Shown here: piece by piece, positions 6,582 to 14,173 of the stretch
Position numbering within the stretch: the stretch's first letter is position 1
Layout: each line of letters opens with the position of its first letter
DNA from: DASVWH01 sp036389715
Lineage (GTDB): Bacteria > Acidobacteriota > Blastocatellia > Pyrinomonadales > Pyrinomonadaceae
Length of the DNA: 27,119 nucleotides
Assembly (NCBI GenBank): GCA_036389715.1
Contig: DASVWH010000055.1
Coordinates: forward strand, 1-27,119
Direction: 5' to 3'
Program-made: the position numbers and the translations under genes
The notes under the pieces: model-generated
What the model was told of the DNA's origin: nothing
What the model saw: the letters and a program-made list of their open reading frames with translations, nothing else
Database searches by the model: none

Positions 6582-7478
6582 TCAGTTTGGCCCGGCATTC
6601 AGGAGCGTGCGGATGTCGGCCAGAATATCGGCCGGTTTCCACTCATTGCCGGAGTAGAGCTTGTAGAGCCTGCCATCGGGCGCAATCAGGGCGGTTTGCA
6701 GCGAGTGGATGATCTGGTCCTTTTCGGCAATGTAGGTCAGGCCGAAGAACTGCGCCAGCCTTTTTATCTCCTGTGCGTCGCCGGAAGCGAACTCCCAGTG
6801 CTCGAACTTCTCCTGCTGGAATCTGCCCGTATGGGCCGCGCCGTAGCTGCGCAGAACCTGCGGCGTATCGTACTCCGGATCGAAGCTGATGCTGAGCAGG
6901 TGCGTCTTCGCGTAAAGCCCTGAATCCTGGCGCAGCTCCTGGTCCAGCTCTGCGAAATTCGTGCTCATCAGGGTGCAGTAATCGGGTAGCGGGCAGCGCG
7001 TGTAGATGAAGGTCAGGAGCAGCACCCGGCCGCGAAAGTCCTTTAAACTCACGGTTTTACCGTCCTGGTTGACGAGCCGGAAATCCGGCACTTCAACGCC
7101 CGGCTGCGGAATGCTTGCGGTGGCGGGAGCGCCCGCCTGCCGGGCCTCCTTTTGAATTACGACGACCTCTTCGAGCCAGTGCGCATCGTTCGTCACGACC
7201 AGTGTTGCCTGGACTTCATCGCCCGGTTTCATCACGTCGAGCGGCCAGGGGTCTTTCAATTCAAAGGGCATCGTCATCGCATCCATGTAGCCCTTGATCT
7301 CTTCGTGTGAGATGGTGACGCGCCCCTTCTCCCTGTCAACCGAGACGACCTCGCCCTTCAACTCGTAACGCTTTCCGTCCAGCCTGGCGGCGGGCTTCGG
7401 CTGGCACGACGCGAGCATTGAGAGCAGGCAGAATAGCAGTGCCAGCCGGGTTCTCTTGTGCATTAATTGAAGGTTCAT
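6582..7478 (-). CDS. CusF-like / Sco1-SenC copper-chaperone lipoprotein
   Basis: The 298-residue product starts with a lipoprotein signal (LALLFCLLSMLASC, lipidated Cys25), so it is probably anchored outside the inner membrane. Residues 38-110 read as a CusF-type copper domain with His58 and MTM at 68-70; the Trp of CusF is replaced by Met65. Residues 128-295 are a Sco1/SenC thioredoxin fold: VPDFRLVNQDGKTVSLKDFRGRVLLLTFIYTRC. The metal cysteines are Cys162 and Cys168 in CPLPDYC (CX5C, not the classical CX3C), with the distal His258 in IIHSLQTALI. Sco proteins deliver copper to cytochrome oxidase or act as thiol oxidoreductases. The gene follows the lytic transglycosylase by 21 bases. The start could also be ATG at codon 6. 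Confidence 0.88.
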   Translation of the reverse strand: MNLQLMHKRTRLALLFCLLSMLASCQPKPAARLDGKRYELKGEVVSVDREKGRVTISHEEIKGYMDAMTMPFELKDPWPLDVMKPGDEVQATLVVTNDAHWLEEVVVIQKEARQAGAPATASIPQPGVEVPDFRLVNQDGKTVSLKDFRGRVLLLTFIYTRCPLPDYCTLMSTNFAELDQELRQDSGLYAKTHLLSISFDPEYDTPQVLRSYGAAHTGRFQQEKFEHWEFASGDAQEIKRLAQFFGLTYIAEKDQIIHSLQTALIAPDGRLYKLYSGNEWKPADILADIRTLLNAGPN

Positions 7479-7499
7479 TTCTCTTGCAGCCTGCGGCGG

Positions 7500-10052
7500 T
7501 CAGCGGCGTCCGAGCTGTTCGTTATAGAGCGACTGGTAGACCCAGTAGTTGGCGAGAACTTTGAAGACGTAGTCCTTCGATTGGGAAAAACCGATCTCGA
7601 TGACGTAGCGGTCGGGGTCGTTGGAGCGGGCGCGGGCGACCCAGCGCGCCACGTTATCCTCGCCGCCGTTGTACGAAGCGGCGACGGCCTGCGGCATCTC
7701 GGGAAAGAGCTTGAAGAGATTGCCCATGTACTGTGCGCCGAAGAGCACTGCGACGCGCGGGTTATAAAGCTCGTCCTGGCGGAAATTGCGCAGGCCGAGC
7801 TGCGTCGCCATCGTGCTCGCAGTCGAAGGAATGAATTGCAGCAGGCCGCGCGCCGCCGCGACGGATTTGGCTTCGGGACGAAAGCGCGATTCCTGCCGCA
7901 TGATCGAGAGGATGAAGCGCGGGTCAACACCGCGCGGCGGCGCGTACTCCCGCAGCGCGTCCTGGTACGGGGCCGGGTAGAGCAGCTCGACCATCTCGCG
8001 CGGCGCAAGCTCAAGCAGGTAATCGCCCGGAACCTTCTTCCAGAGCGGCTCGGCGAAACGTATGGCATGATTGGCATTGTCGCCGCGCTTGAAAAGCACA
8101 GCGAGCGTATAGGCCGCGTCGCGCGAGAGATTCTTCGACGGGGGCGGCGCTGGCGGCGCTTGAGCCGCGCCTGTCGCCTCATTCCGAGCGCCGCCGGGCG
8201 CGTCCTGACCCTCTGACGGGTTACCGGCCGCGGGCGAGGCCGTCTCTGCAAAAGCATTCTCGGCGACCGCCAGCTCTGCCGCGCCTTCATCGTAGAGCCC
8301 GAGGAAGAGAAGCTCATCGGCCAGGGCCTGATGGGTCGGCACGGCGTCGGCGCGGGGCTGCCCGCCGCTGATGACGTTCTGCCTCCCGACCGTGAGCAGC
8401 CTCCCGGAAGGAACGTTATTGTAAGCGGGAAGCGCAGCGTAGGCGCGTCGCGCCAACTCTAATAGCTCGCTCCTGGCGTTCGCATCCTCCGTCAGTCGAA
8501 GCGCGCTCTGGGCCGCGCGCCGCGCGTCCTCGAACTGCCCGGCGGCCAGCGCCCTTTGCGCTTCGGCGCGCAATGAATCGGCGCGCGTTGCGACCAGGCC
8601 GCGCGTCCTGGCCTCGACGGCCAGAGCACGCATGCGCCTGGTCGCGCGGCCACCGTAATACTCTCCGCGCCCTTCGGGCATCTCCATGTAAGCGGCCAGG
8701 GCCTGCTCCGTCCGCCCGAGTTGTTCGAGCGTGTAGGCGCGCATGAAAGAGATTTCGGTCTGGCTGGTGCTGCCGGACGTAGCCGTGCTCGGCGGGACGG
8801 GTTCGGCGCGCAGAGCCTCTAAATCGGCGAGCGCCGCCTGCCAGTCGCCCTGCGAGAGATGAATCCGCGCCTGCGAGAAGAGGGCCAGCGTCGCCGCGCC
8901 CTGCCCCTTGAAACGTGTGCGCGTGCGCTCGACCCAGGAGAGCGCGTCCTGGTCGCGTCCGGCGTCGCGCAGGATGTCAACTATATTGAGATAGGCGCGG
9001 TCCGACCCGGAAGCGTTGTCATAACGCTCGATGAAGCGTTGGTAGGCGGCGACGGCTTCGTCAAAGCGCTTGAGGCGTGAATAGGCTCCAGCCGTGTAGG
9101 TCAGGGCATCGCGTGCGTTCGCGTTGTCTGGATACTGCGACGTGACGCGCTGGAAATAGTTGACGGCCTCCTGATAGTTTCCCTCTTGAAAGAAGCCGCG
9201 GCCCGTCAGGTAGAGCGCTTCGGGGACGCTCGCGCTCTGCGCATAACGCTCGACTATGGCCAAGTAATGGCGGCGCGCGCCCGCGAAATCGCGGTTGAAG
9301 GTATAGACCTGTGCGCGGCGCAGGTGCTCGCTCTCGGGAAGCTGCGCCGCACTCTTTTCGGCTGCGGCCTCGCCGCCAGCGTCCATTATGTCCAGGCCGC
9401 GCACTCCGGCGAGCGCGAAATCGTCAGGCTGCGACGGGTTGGGAAGCGTTGAGACCAGGCTTGAGAAAGCGGCGCGCGCGGCATCCTTCTGGCCGCTTTG
9501 CAGGTAAGCCTGCCCGACCAGCGCGAGGGCTTCGCGCGCCGACGAATTGCCCCTCGCAGACCCCCTCGGGCGCAGCGTTTGAACAGCCGCCGTGTAATCT
9601 GCGCTCTCGTAGAAACTCTCGCCGAGCCTGGCCTGGGCCGCATCGCGCAGCAGGCTCGACGGCGTTGTCACCAGTAAGCGGCGCAACTGCTCGCGCTCAA
9701 GGGGCAGATTACCCGTCGCCCGCGCCAGCCGCGCCAGATGCCAGAGCGCATACTGCGAGAGCAGGGAACCGCGCGCCGCCACCGTCCGGTAACTGGACGC
9801 GGCCGTCGCCAGGTCGCCGCGTCCTTCCGCCAGCCGCCCGAGCAGGTAATCGTAGTTGTTGAGCGTGTACGCGCCCGGCTCTGCTGCGCGCATGGCCTGA
9901 AGGTCTGCCAGAGCGCCATTGACATCGCCGCTCTCGACGGCCGAGCGTATCCGCGCGTGACGCTCTGTGAGCGTTTGCGCCCGGATGCCCTGAGCGAAGA
10001 TGCCTGCGAGTAAGAGAGTCGAGCAGAGAAGACGGGCTGAAAATTTCGGCAT
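7500..10052 (-). CDS. Soluble lytic murein transglycosylase with TPR-rich N-terminus
   Basis: With the start at 10052 the product is 850 residues, headed by a signal peptide (MPKFSARLLCSTLLLAGIFAQGIRAQ). The long middle is helical TPR-type repeat, for example NYQEAVNYFQRVTSQYPDNANARDAL and FDEAVAAYQRFIERYDNAS. An Ala/Pro linker follows, then a C-terminal SLT family-1 domain: catalytic Glu721 in MRQESRF, GLLQFIPSTA at 736-745 and SYNGGEDNV from 793. The enzyme cleaves peptidoglycan glycan strands in the periplasm, making anhydro-muropeptides; the plan resembles Slt70. The frame is open to 10193, but the extension has no signal peptide and overlaps the predicted promoter, so the 10052 ATG is preferred. 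It shares its transcript with the downstream sco gene. Confidence 0.9.
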   Translation of the reverse strand: MPKFSARLLCSTLLLAGIFAQGIRAQTLTERHARIRSAVESGDVNGALADLQAMRAAEPGAYTLNNYDYLLGRLAEGRGDLATAASSYRTVAARGSLLSQYALWHLARLARATGNLPLEREQLRRLLVTTPSSLLRDAAQARLGESFYESADYTAAVQTLRPRGSARGNSSAREALALVGQAYLQSGQKDAARAAFSSLVSTLPNPSQPDDFALAGVRGLDIMDAGGEAAAEKSAAQLPESEHLRRAQVYTFNRDFAGARRHYLAIVERYAQSASVPEALYLTGRGFFQEGNYQEAVNYFQRVTSQYPDNANARDALTYTAGAYSRLKRFDEAVAAYQRFIERYDNASGSDRAYLNIVDILRDAGRDQDALSWVERTRTRFKGQGAATLALFSQARIHLSQGDWQAALADLEALRAEPVPPSTATSGSTSQTEISFMRAYTLEQLGRTEQALAAYMEMPEGRGEYYGGRATRRMRALAVEARTRGLVATRADSLRAEAQRALAAGQFEDARRAAQSALRLTEDANARSELLELARRAYAALPAYNNVPSGRLLTVGRQNVISGGQPRADAVPTHQALADELLFLGLYDEGAAELAVAENAFAETASPAAGNPSEGQDAPGGARNEATGAAQAPPAPPPSKNLSRDAAYTLAVLFKRGDNANHAIRFAEPLWKKVPGDYLLELAPREMVELLYPAPYQDALREYAPPRGVDPRFILSIMRQESRFRPEAKSVAAARGLLQFIPSTASTMATQLGLRNFRQDELYNPRVAVLFGAQYMGNLFKLFPEMPQAVAASYNGGEDNVARWVARARSNDPDRYVIEIGFSQSKDYVFKVLANYWVYQSLYNEQLGRR

Positions 10053-10088
10053 GGCTGGATTATCATCCAGTCCCGCCCGATAACTCAA
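10052..10088 (-). promoter_or_regulatory. Predicted sigma-70-type promoter for slt (possibly leaderless)
   Basis: Read on the minus strand, TTGAGT (10083-10088) is followed after 18 bases by GATAAT (10059-10064). The expected start point then falls at or next to the ATG of slt (10052), and no ribosome-binding site is visible, so the mRNA may be leaderless. The palindrome CTGGAT-TATC-ATCCAG (10055-10070) covers the -10 box and could be an operator. Prediction from sequence only. Confidence 0.4.
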
Positions 10089-10156
10089 GAAGCCGAAAGC
10101 CCTGCCGGGTTCCGGGCGGAAGAGCGTGGCAGTAGCCGGACGGCCAAAGCGGCCTT

Positions 10157-10186
10157 TTAAACATGCCCGGGGATTTGTGCTAGGAT
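10157..10186 (+). promoter_or_regulatory. Predicted extended -10 promoter for folD
   Basis: TGC-TAGGAT (10178-10186) fits an extended -10 element. The -35 region is weak (TTAAAC at 10157-10162). Transcription would start near 10193, leaving a short leader that contains GGAAG (10202-10206) before the ATG at 10212. It is divergent from the slt promoter in the same 159-base gap. Confidence 0.35.
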
Positions 10187-10211
10187 GCGTCATCTGAAGA
10201 TGGAAGTCTCA

Positions 10212-11156
10212 ATGCCGAAAAGTGGTGCGCGCCGGGCGGAGATGCTCGACGGCGCTCGCGTTGCCGAAGAGCTGAAGCGAGAGGCGGCCGAAGAGGTCGC
10301 GCGCTTGAGACGCGAGCACGGCGTCGTTCCCTGCCTGGTCGTCGTGAGGGTTGGCGAAGACCCTGCGTCGGCCGTCTACGTCCAGAGCAAGGTGCGGACG
10401 AGCGAAGCGCTGGGGCTGCGCTCCGAGCATCATGCGCTCCCGGCGGAAACGACTACGGAGCGGCTGCTAGAAGTGGTCGAAAGCCTCAACGCGCGCGACG
10501 ACGTGGATGGGATACTCGTGCAGCTGCCGCTGCCGCGCGCCGTTGATGAGCGGCTGGTGATAGAGGCGATTGACCCTGCGAAGGATGTTGACGGATTCCA
10601 CCCGGTCAACGTCGGCCGCCTCTCGCTGGGGCAGCCGACGCTCGCGCCGTGCACCCCGGCCGGGATTATAGAGCTGCTCGAACGCAACCGGATTTCCATC
10701 GGCGGGGCGCTGGCCTGCGTCGTCGGTCGCAGCCAGATCGTCGGCCGCCCGCTGGCGCAGCTTCTCCTGCAACGCGATGCGACCGTCACCATCTGCCACT
10801 CGCGGACGCGTGACCTCGCATCCGTCACCAGCCGGGCCGAGATTCTCATCGCGGCGGTCGGGCGCGCGGGCTTTATCCGGGCCGAGCATATCCGCCCGGG
10901 CGCGACCGTCATTGATGTCGGTATCAATCAGGTCAGTGACGAACAAGCGGCGCGAGACTTTTTCGGCGACGAGGCAGAGAAGCGCCTGGAGATTATCAGC
11001 AGGCGCGGCTATACGCTCGTCGGCGACGTGCATCCGGCCGAGGCCGACCGCGTGGCCGCAAAGCGCACGCCAGTGCCGGGGGGCGTCGGCCCGCTGACGG
11101 TCGCTGCTCTGATGCGCAATACCGTCACGGCGGCCAGGCGGCGGCGCGGGCTCTGA
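10212..11156 (+). CDS. folD: Bifunctional methylene-THF dehydrogenase / methenyl-THF cyclohydrolase
   Basis: FolD interconverts 5,10-methylene-THF and 10-formyl-THF in cytoplasmic one-carbon metabolism. From the ATG at 10212 the product is 314 residues. The substrate pocket has Tyr56 and Lys60 in AVYVQSKVRTSEALG and the classic DGILVQLPLP, followed by KDVDGFHPVNVGRL. The NADP-binding part has VVGRSQIVGRPLAQLLL and AVGRAGFI, and the end has PVPGGVGPLTVAAL. The frame opens at 10185, but that ATG overlaps the predicted -10 box. The 10212 ATG has GGAAG five bases upstream. A slightly long N-terminus (about ten residues before LDGARVAEEL) is unremarkable. It is probably co-transcribed with coaE, although a large hairpin array lies between them. 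Confidence 0.95.
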   Translation: MPKSGARRAEMLDGARVAEELKREAAEEVARLRREHGVVPCLVVVRVGEDPASAVYVQSKVRTSEALGLRSEHHALPAETTTERLLEVVESLNARDDVDGILVQLPLPRAVDERLVIEAIDPAKDVDGFHPVNVGRLSLGQPTLAPCTPAGIIELLERNRISIGGALACVVGRSQIVGRPLAQLLLQRDATVTICHSRTRDLASVTSRAEILIAAVGRAGFIRAEHIRPGATVIDVGINQVSDEQAARDFFGDEAEKRLEIISRRGYTLVGDVHPAEADRVAAKRTPVPGGVGPLTVAALMRNTVTAARRRRGL

Positions 11157-11172
11157 CACTGGGCTAAAGGCA

Positions 11173-11272
11173 GTTTTCAGTTTTCAGTTTTCAGTTTTTA
11201 GTTAAAGCTCAGATGAACTGGCAGCAATTAGCATTTATCGTTACTGAAAACTGAAAACTGAAAACTGAAAAC
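11173..11272. repeat. Long inverted GTTTTCA heptamer arrays, folD-coaE gap
   Basis: The left arm has GTTTTCA at 11173, 11180 and 11187, then GTTTTTA at 11194. The right arm has four exact TGAAAAC units (11245, 11252, 11259, 11266). Positions 11173-11202 and 11243-11272 pair over 30 bases with a single G-U, around a 40-base loop. This is the most perfect inverted array in the window. It uses the same unit as the fabF-etfB gap and lacks the T-run that would make it a simple terminator on the plus strand. Confidence 0.9.
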
Positions 11273-11301
11273 TCTCTCGACATTGATGCGGGCTTCTGTG
11301 A

Positions 11302-11925
11302 ATGTTGAAGGTTGGGCTGACGGGTTCGATTGGAGTCGGAAAGTCTTATGTCAGCGAGGTTCTGGCGGGGCTCGGCTGTCATGTCCTGGATGCTGACCGG
11401 ACGGCGCGCGAGGTCGTCGCTCCCGGCTCAACCGGGTTAAAGGCCGTGCTGGAAGCCTTCGGCGGCGAAGTCCTGCGGCCCGACGGGACGCTCGACAGGG
11501 CACGGCTGGGCGCAATCGTCTTCGCCGACGAAAAGAGCAGATTGCTCTTAAATTCAATCCTCCATCCGTTTATAATCGCCGCGCAGGATGAGCAGCTGCG
11601 CTCCTGGGAAACGCTGGACCCGCAGGGAATCGGCGTCGTCGAGGCGGCCCTGATGATTGAATCCGGCGGCTATACACGCTTTGACAAGCTGATCGTGGCG
11701 CACTGCCGCCCGGAGATTCAACTGGAGCGATTGATGGCGCGCAATCAACTCGGGCGCGAGGAGGCGGCCCGCCGCATCGCCGCGCAAATGCCGCAAGCAG
11801 AGAAGATGCGCTACGCGGATTTTCTGATTGACACGTCCGAAGGGTTCGCAGAGACGCGGCAGCGAACCGAGGAAGTTTACCTCCGGCTGCATGAGCTTAG
11901 CGTTTCAGACGCCGATAAATGGTAA
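11302..11925 (+). CDS. coaE: Dephospho-CoA kinase
   Basis: CoaE phosphorylates the 3'-hydroxyl of dephospho-CoA, the last step of coenzyme A synthesis. The 207-residue product starts MLKVGLTGSIGVGKSYVSEVL with a Walker A motif at residues 8-15. It continues with the conserved VLDADRTAREVVAPGS, the later LNSILHPFI, and RLMARNQLGREEAARRIAAQMP in the lid and CoA-binding region. The length is normal. No convincing ribosome-binding site precedes the ATG, and the nearest upstream feature is the heptamer hairpin 29 bases away. The stop is 25 bases before the first substrate-binding lipoprotein of the peptide importer. Confidence 0.94.
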   Translation: MLKVGLTGSIGVGKSYVSEVLAGLGCHVLDADRTAREVVAPGSTGLKAVLEAFGGEVLRPDGTLDRARLGAIVFADEKSRLLLNSILHPFIIAAQDEQLRSWETLDPQGIGVVEAALMIESGGYTRFDKLIVAHCRPEIQLERLMARNQLGREEAARRIAAQMPQAEKMRYADFLIDTSEGFAETRQRTEEVYLRLHELSVSDADKW

Positions 11926-11950
11926 GATAGCTCTTCATCAACAGGAGCGT

Positions 11951-13867
11951 ATGGGGATTAAGCGAACATTGCGGCGAAGCAGGCAGGCGGCCAGGTGGCG
12001 CACGCTGGTGGCCTCCTCGCTGCTCGTCTCTATCTCCTTGACGGGCGGCTGCTTTCTGGATAACGAGGTCGAGCAGTACTACGGCCGCGCCGTCCCGCCG
12101 CGCGCGCTGGAATTCCGCTGGAGCGACGGCGGCCTGCCGCAGGTCTTCGACCCGGCGCTGGCGGCCGTCCCGCCCGATACGGACGCCGTCCGCGCCATGT
12201 TTGAAGGGCTCACCGAGAACGACCCGAAGACGCTCGCCCCCATCCCAGGCGTGGCCGCGCGCTGGGAGTCCTCGGACGATGGACGCCAGTGGACATTCTA
12301 CCTGCGCCGCAACGCCCGCTGGTCGAACGGCGAACCCGTCACGGCGCGCGATTTCGTCCGCTCCTGGCAGCGCACTCTGCAACTCGGCGACCGCGCGCCT
12401 TACGCACGGCTGCTTGAGAACATAGAGGGAGTCGCCCCGCAGAGAGTTCTTCCTGCCGCGCCCGCCGCGTCGCCGGAACAGTCGCCCGCGCCAGCCAACC
12501 CGAAAAATAGAGAAGAGAAGAAAAAAGAGGAGAAGCGCGAGGCCGCGCCGCCGTCCACGCCTGCGTTCGGCGCAATCGCCCTGGACGACTACACCCTGCG
12601 CGTTCGTTTGCAGCGCCCGGACCAGAGCTTCCCGGCGCTCGTCGCTCACCCGGTCTTCCGGCCCGTGCATGATTCGGGCGACGCGGTAGAGGCGACTGCG
12701 GGGAATGCTGCGGGAAGTGCTGCGGCGAGTGCTCCGGCGGCTTCGCAGCGGCTGATCTCCAACGGGGCTTTCCAGTTATCGAAGGTCGGCGGCGACGGCG
12801 TGGTCCTGGAACGCGCACGGAGCTACTGGGATGCCCAGGCCGTCTCGCTCCAGCGCGTGCAGTTTATGCCCGCGCGCGACGCCGAATCGGCGCTCGCCTC
12901 CTATCACGCGGGCGAGATAGACGCCGTCACCAATGCGGGGTTCGAGCCGCTGGCGCTCAAACTGCTCGCGCCCTACAGGGATTTCCACCGCGCCACTTAC
13001 GGGGCTTTGACCTACTACAGCTTCAACGTCGCACAGGCTCCCTTCAACGACGTGCGCGTGCGCGAGGCGCTCGCCATCGCCGTTGACCGCGACCGCATCA
13101 GCGAGGACCAGATGGGCGGCGCGACCGAACCTGCCAAGAGATTTCTCCCGGCTCAAATGCAGGAGATGGCGGGCGCGGGCGACGCCGCCCATGCCCCGGC
13201 GGCCCCCATCGAGCGCAACGTGACGCGCGCGCAAAGGCTGTTGGCCGAGGCCGGATACCCGGGCGGCGAGAATTTCCCGAAGCTCAGGCTGCTCATCAAC
13301 CGCAATGAACAGCAGCGCCAGGTCGCGCTCGCAGTGGCGTCCATGTGGCAGAGCGCCCTCGGAATCGAGACGGAGATTATTCTCAAGGGCTGGGAGGAGT
13401 ATGAGGCGGCGGTGCGCGCGGGCGAGTACGACGTGGTGCGCCGCAGCGTAGTGATGCAGACGGCAGACGAAACCATCTGCATGCGCGAGATTTTCGAGCC
13501 GTCGCTGCCGCTGGCCGCCCCCGGCGCGGAAGGCGCTGCCGCTGCCGCCGCGTCTCCTGCGCAGGCGGTGGGGATAGACGGCAAGACCGCGGCCGAGACG
13601 ACCGAGAAGGCCAAAAAAGAGGGCGCACAGGCACAGGCCGCGGCGAGCCCGGCGGAGCCTCCGCCCGTCATCACCGAAGCGCAGGCGCTCAGGGAACTAC
13701 CGGCCATGCCGATCTACTTCGCTTCGTCCTATGCGCTGGTCAAGCCCTACGTCATCGGCTTTGATTCAAACCTGCTCGACGCTCCGTCGCTCAAGCAGGT
13801 GCGGATAGACACCGCCTGGCAGCAGCCGAAACAGACCAGCCTGATCTGGTTCAAGTCCGGCGAATAG
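11951..13867 (+). CDS. Peptide ABC transporter substrate-binding lipoprotein (family 5), divergent copy
   Basis: The 638-residue product has AGGAG (11943-11947) before ATG 11951 and a lipobox (ISLTGGC, Cys34). The SBP family 5 (OppA/DppA) core is clear: FEGLTENDPKTLAPIPGVAARWESSDDGRQWTFYLRRNARWSNGEPVTARDFVRSW, later YYSFNVAQAPFNDVRVREALAIAVDRDRI. Three low-complexity stretches break the fold: Pro/Lys/Glu-rich near 166-205, Ala-rich near 241-263, and Ala/Lys/Pro-rich near 520-578. The last lies where the neighbouring paralogue has the WGGDYMDPFTFLNLF to WSDPKYDAMLDEA region, so part of the C-terminal lobe is missing or replaced. It may bind other ligands or have lost peptide binding. The open frame extends back to 11828 inside coaE, but the lipobox start is clearly better. 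Confidence 0.87.
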   Translation: MGIKRTLRRSRQAARWRTLVASSLLVSISLTGGCFLDNEVEQYYGRAVPPRALEFRWSDGGLPQVFDPALAAVPPDTDAVRAMFEGLTENDPKTLAPIPGVAARWESSDDGRQWTFYLRRNARWSNGEPVTARDFVRSWQRTLQLGDRAPYARLLENIEGVAPQRVLPAAPAASPEQSPAPANPKNREEKKKEEKREAAPPSTPAFGAIALDDYTLRVRLQRPDQSFPALVAHPVFRPVHDSGDAVEATAGNAAGSAAASAPAASQRLISNGAFQLSKVGGDGVVLERARSYWDAQAVSLQRVQFMPARDAESALASYHAGEIDAVTNAGFEPLALKLLAPYRDFHRATYGALTYYSFNVAQAPFNDVRVREALAIAVDRDRISEDQMGGATEPAKRFLPAQMQEMAGAGDAAHAPAAPIERNVTRAQRLLAEAGYPGGENFPKLRLLINRNEQQRQVALAVASMWQSALGIETEIILKGWEEYEAAVRAGEYDVVRRSVVMQTADETICMREIFEPSLPLAAPGAEGAAAAAASPAQAVGIDGKTAAETTEKAKKEGAQAQAAASPAEPPPVITEAQALRELPAMPIYFASSYALVKPYVIGFDSNLLDAPSLKQVRIDTAWQQPKQTSLIWFKSGE

Positions 13868-14173
13868 CGCAGGCAATTGAGCGGCGGCGCGTGCAACGCG
13901 CAGACTCTTTCCGGGCATCCGTAAGCTATCGAGAGATGAGTGATTGCTTCTTGCCCTGCGCTCAAGACGCGTGATAAGTTGACGCCCGCTCCCGTATCGC
14001 GCCAGGACAACAAAAGCTCTCCCCTGTTAGAAACGTTACTTGAAGATGGTTTCAGGCAGACGGCCCTTTATGCCCAAAGCCGGTTTGTGCGGCTGCTGCG
14101 GGCTGCGAGCCGCGCGTGCAGGTTTGACCGTCCGGGGCCCGCCCTGCCGTCCTAAGTATCAGGAGTAATTGTG
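13868..14173 (+). other. Intergenic region between the two substrate-binding genes (306 nt)
   Basis: No convincing gene lies here. A 71-codon open frame (13940-14155) has no ribosome-binding site and no recognisable motif. A small hairpin GCGCG-TGCAA-CGCGC (13887-13901) is followed by a weak T-run and could attenuate transcription. A second GCGGCT/AGCCGC pairing lies near 14090-14115. I found no good sigma-70 pair. Unlike most gaps in the window it holds no 7-bp array, which may mean that a promoter for the main opp operon lies here. Confidence 0.4.

Noticed and set aside
6477..6923. Plus-strand open frame of 148 codons over the terminator and the end of sco
   Set aside because: It begins inside a perfect terminator hairpin and lies antisense to the conserved Sco C-terminus. 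No protein features.
13940..14155. 71-codon open frame in the gap between the two substrate-binding genes
   Set aside because: No ribosome-binding site, no signal or motif, and unremarkable composition. Retained only as part of the intergenic description.
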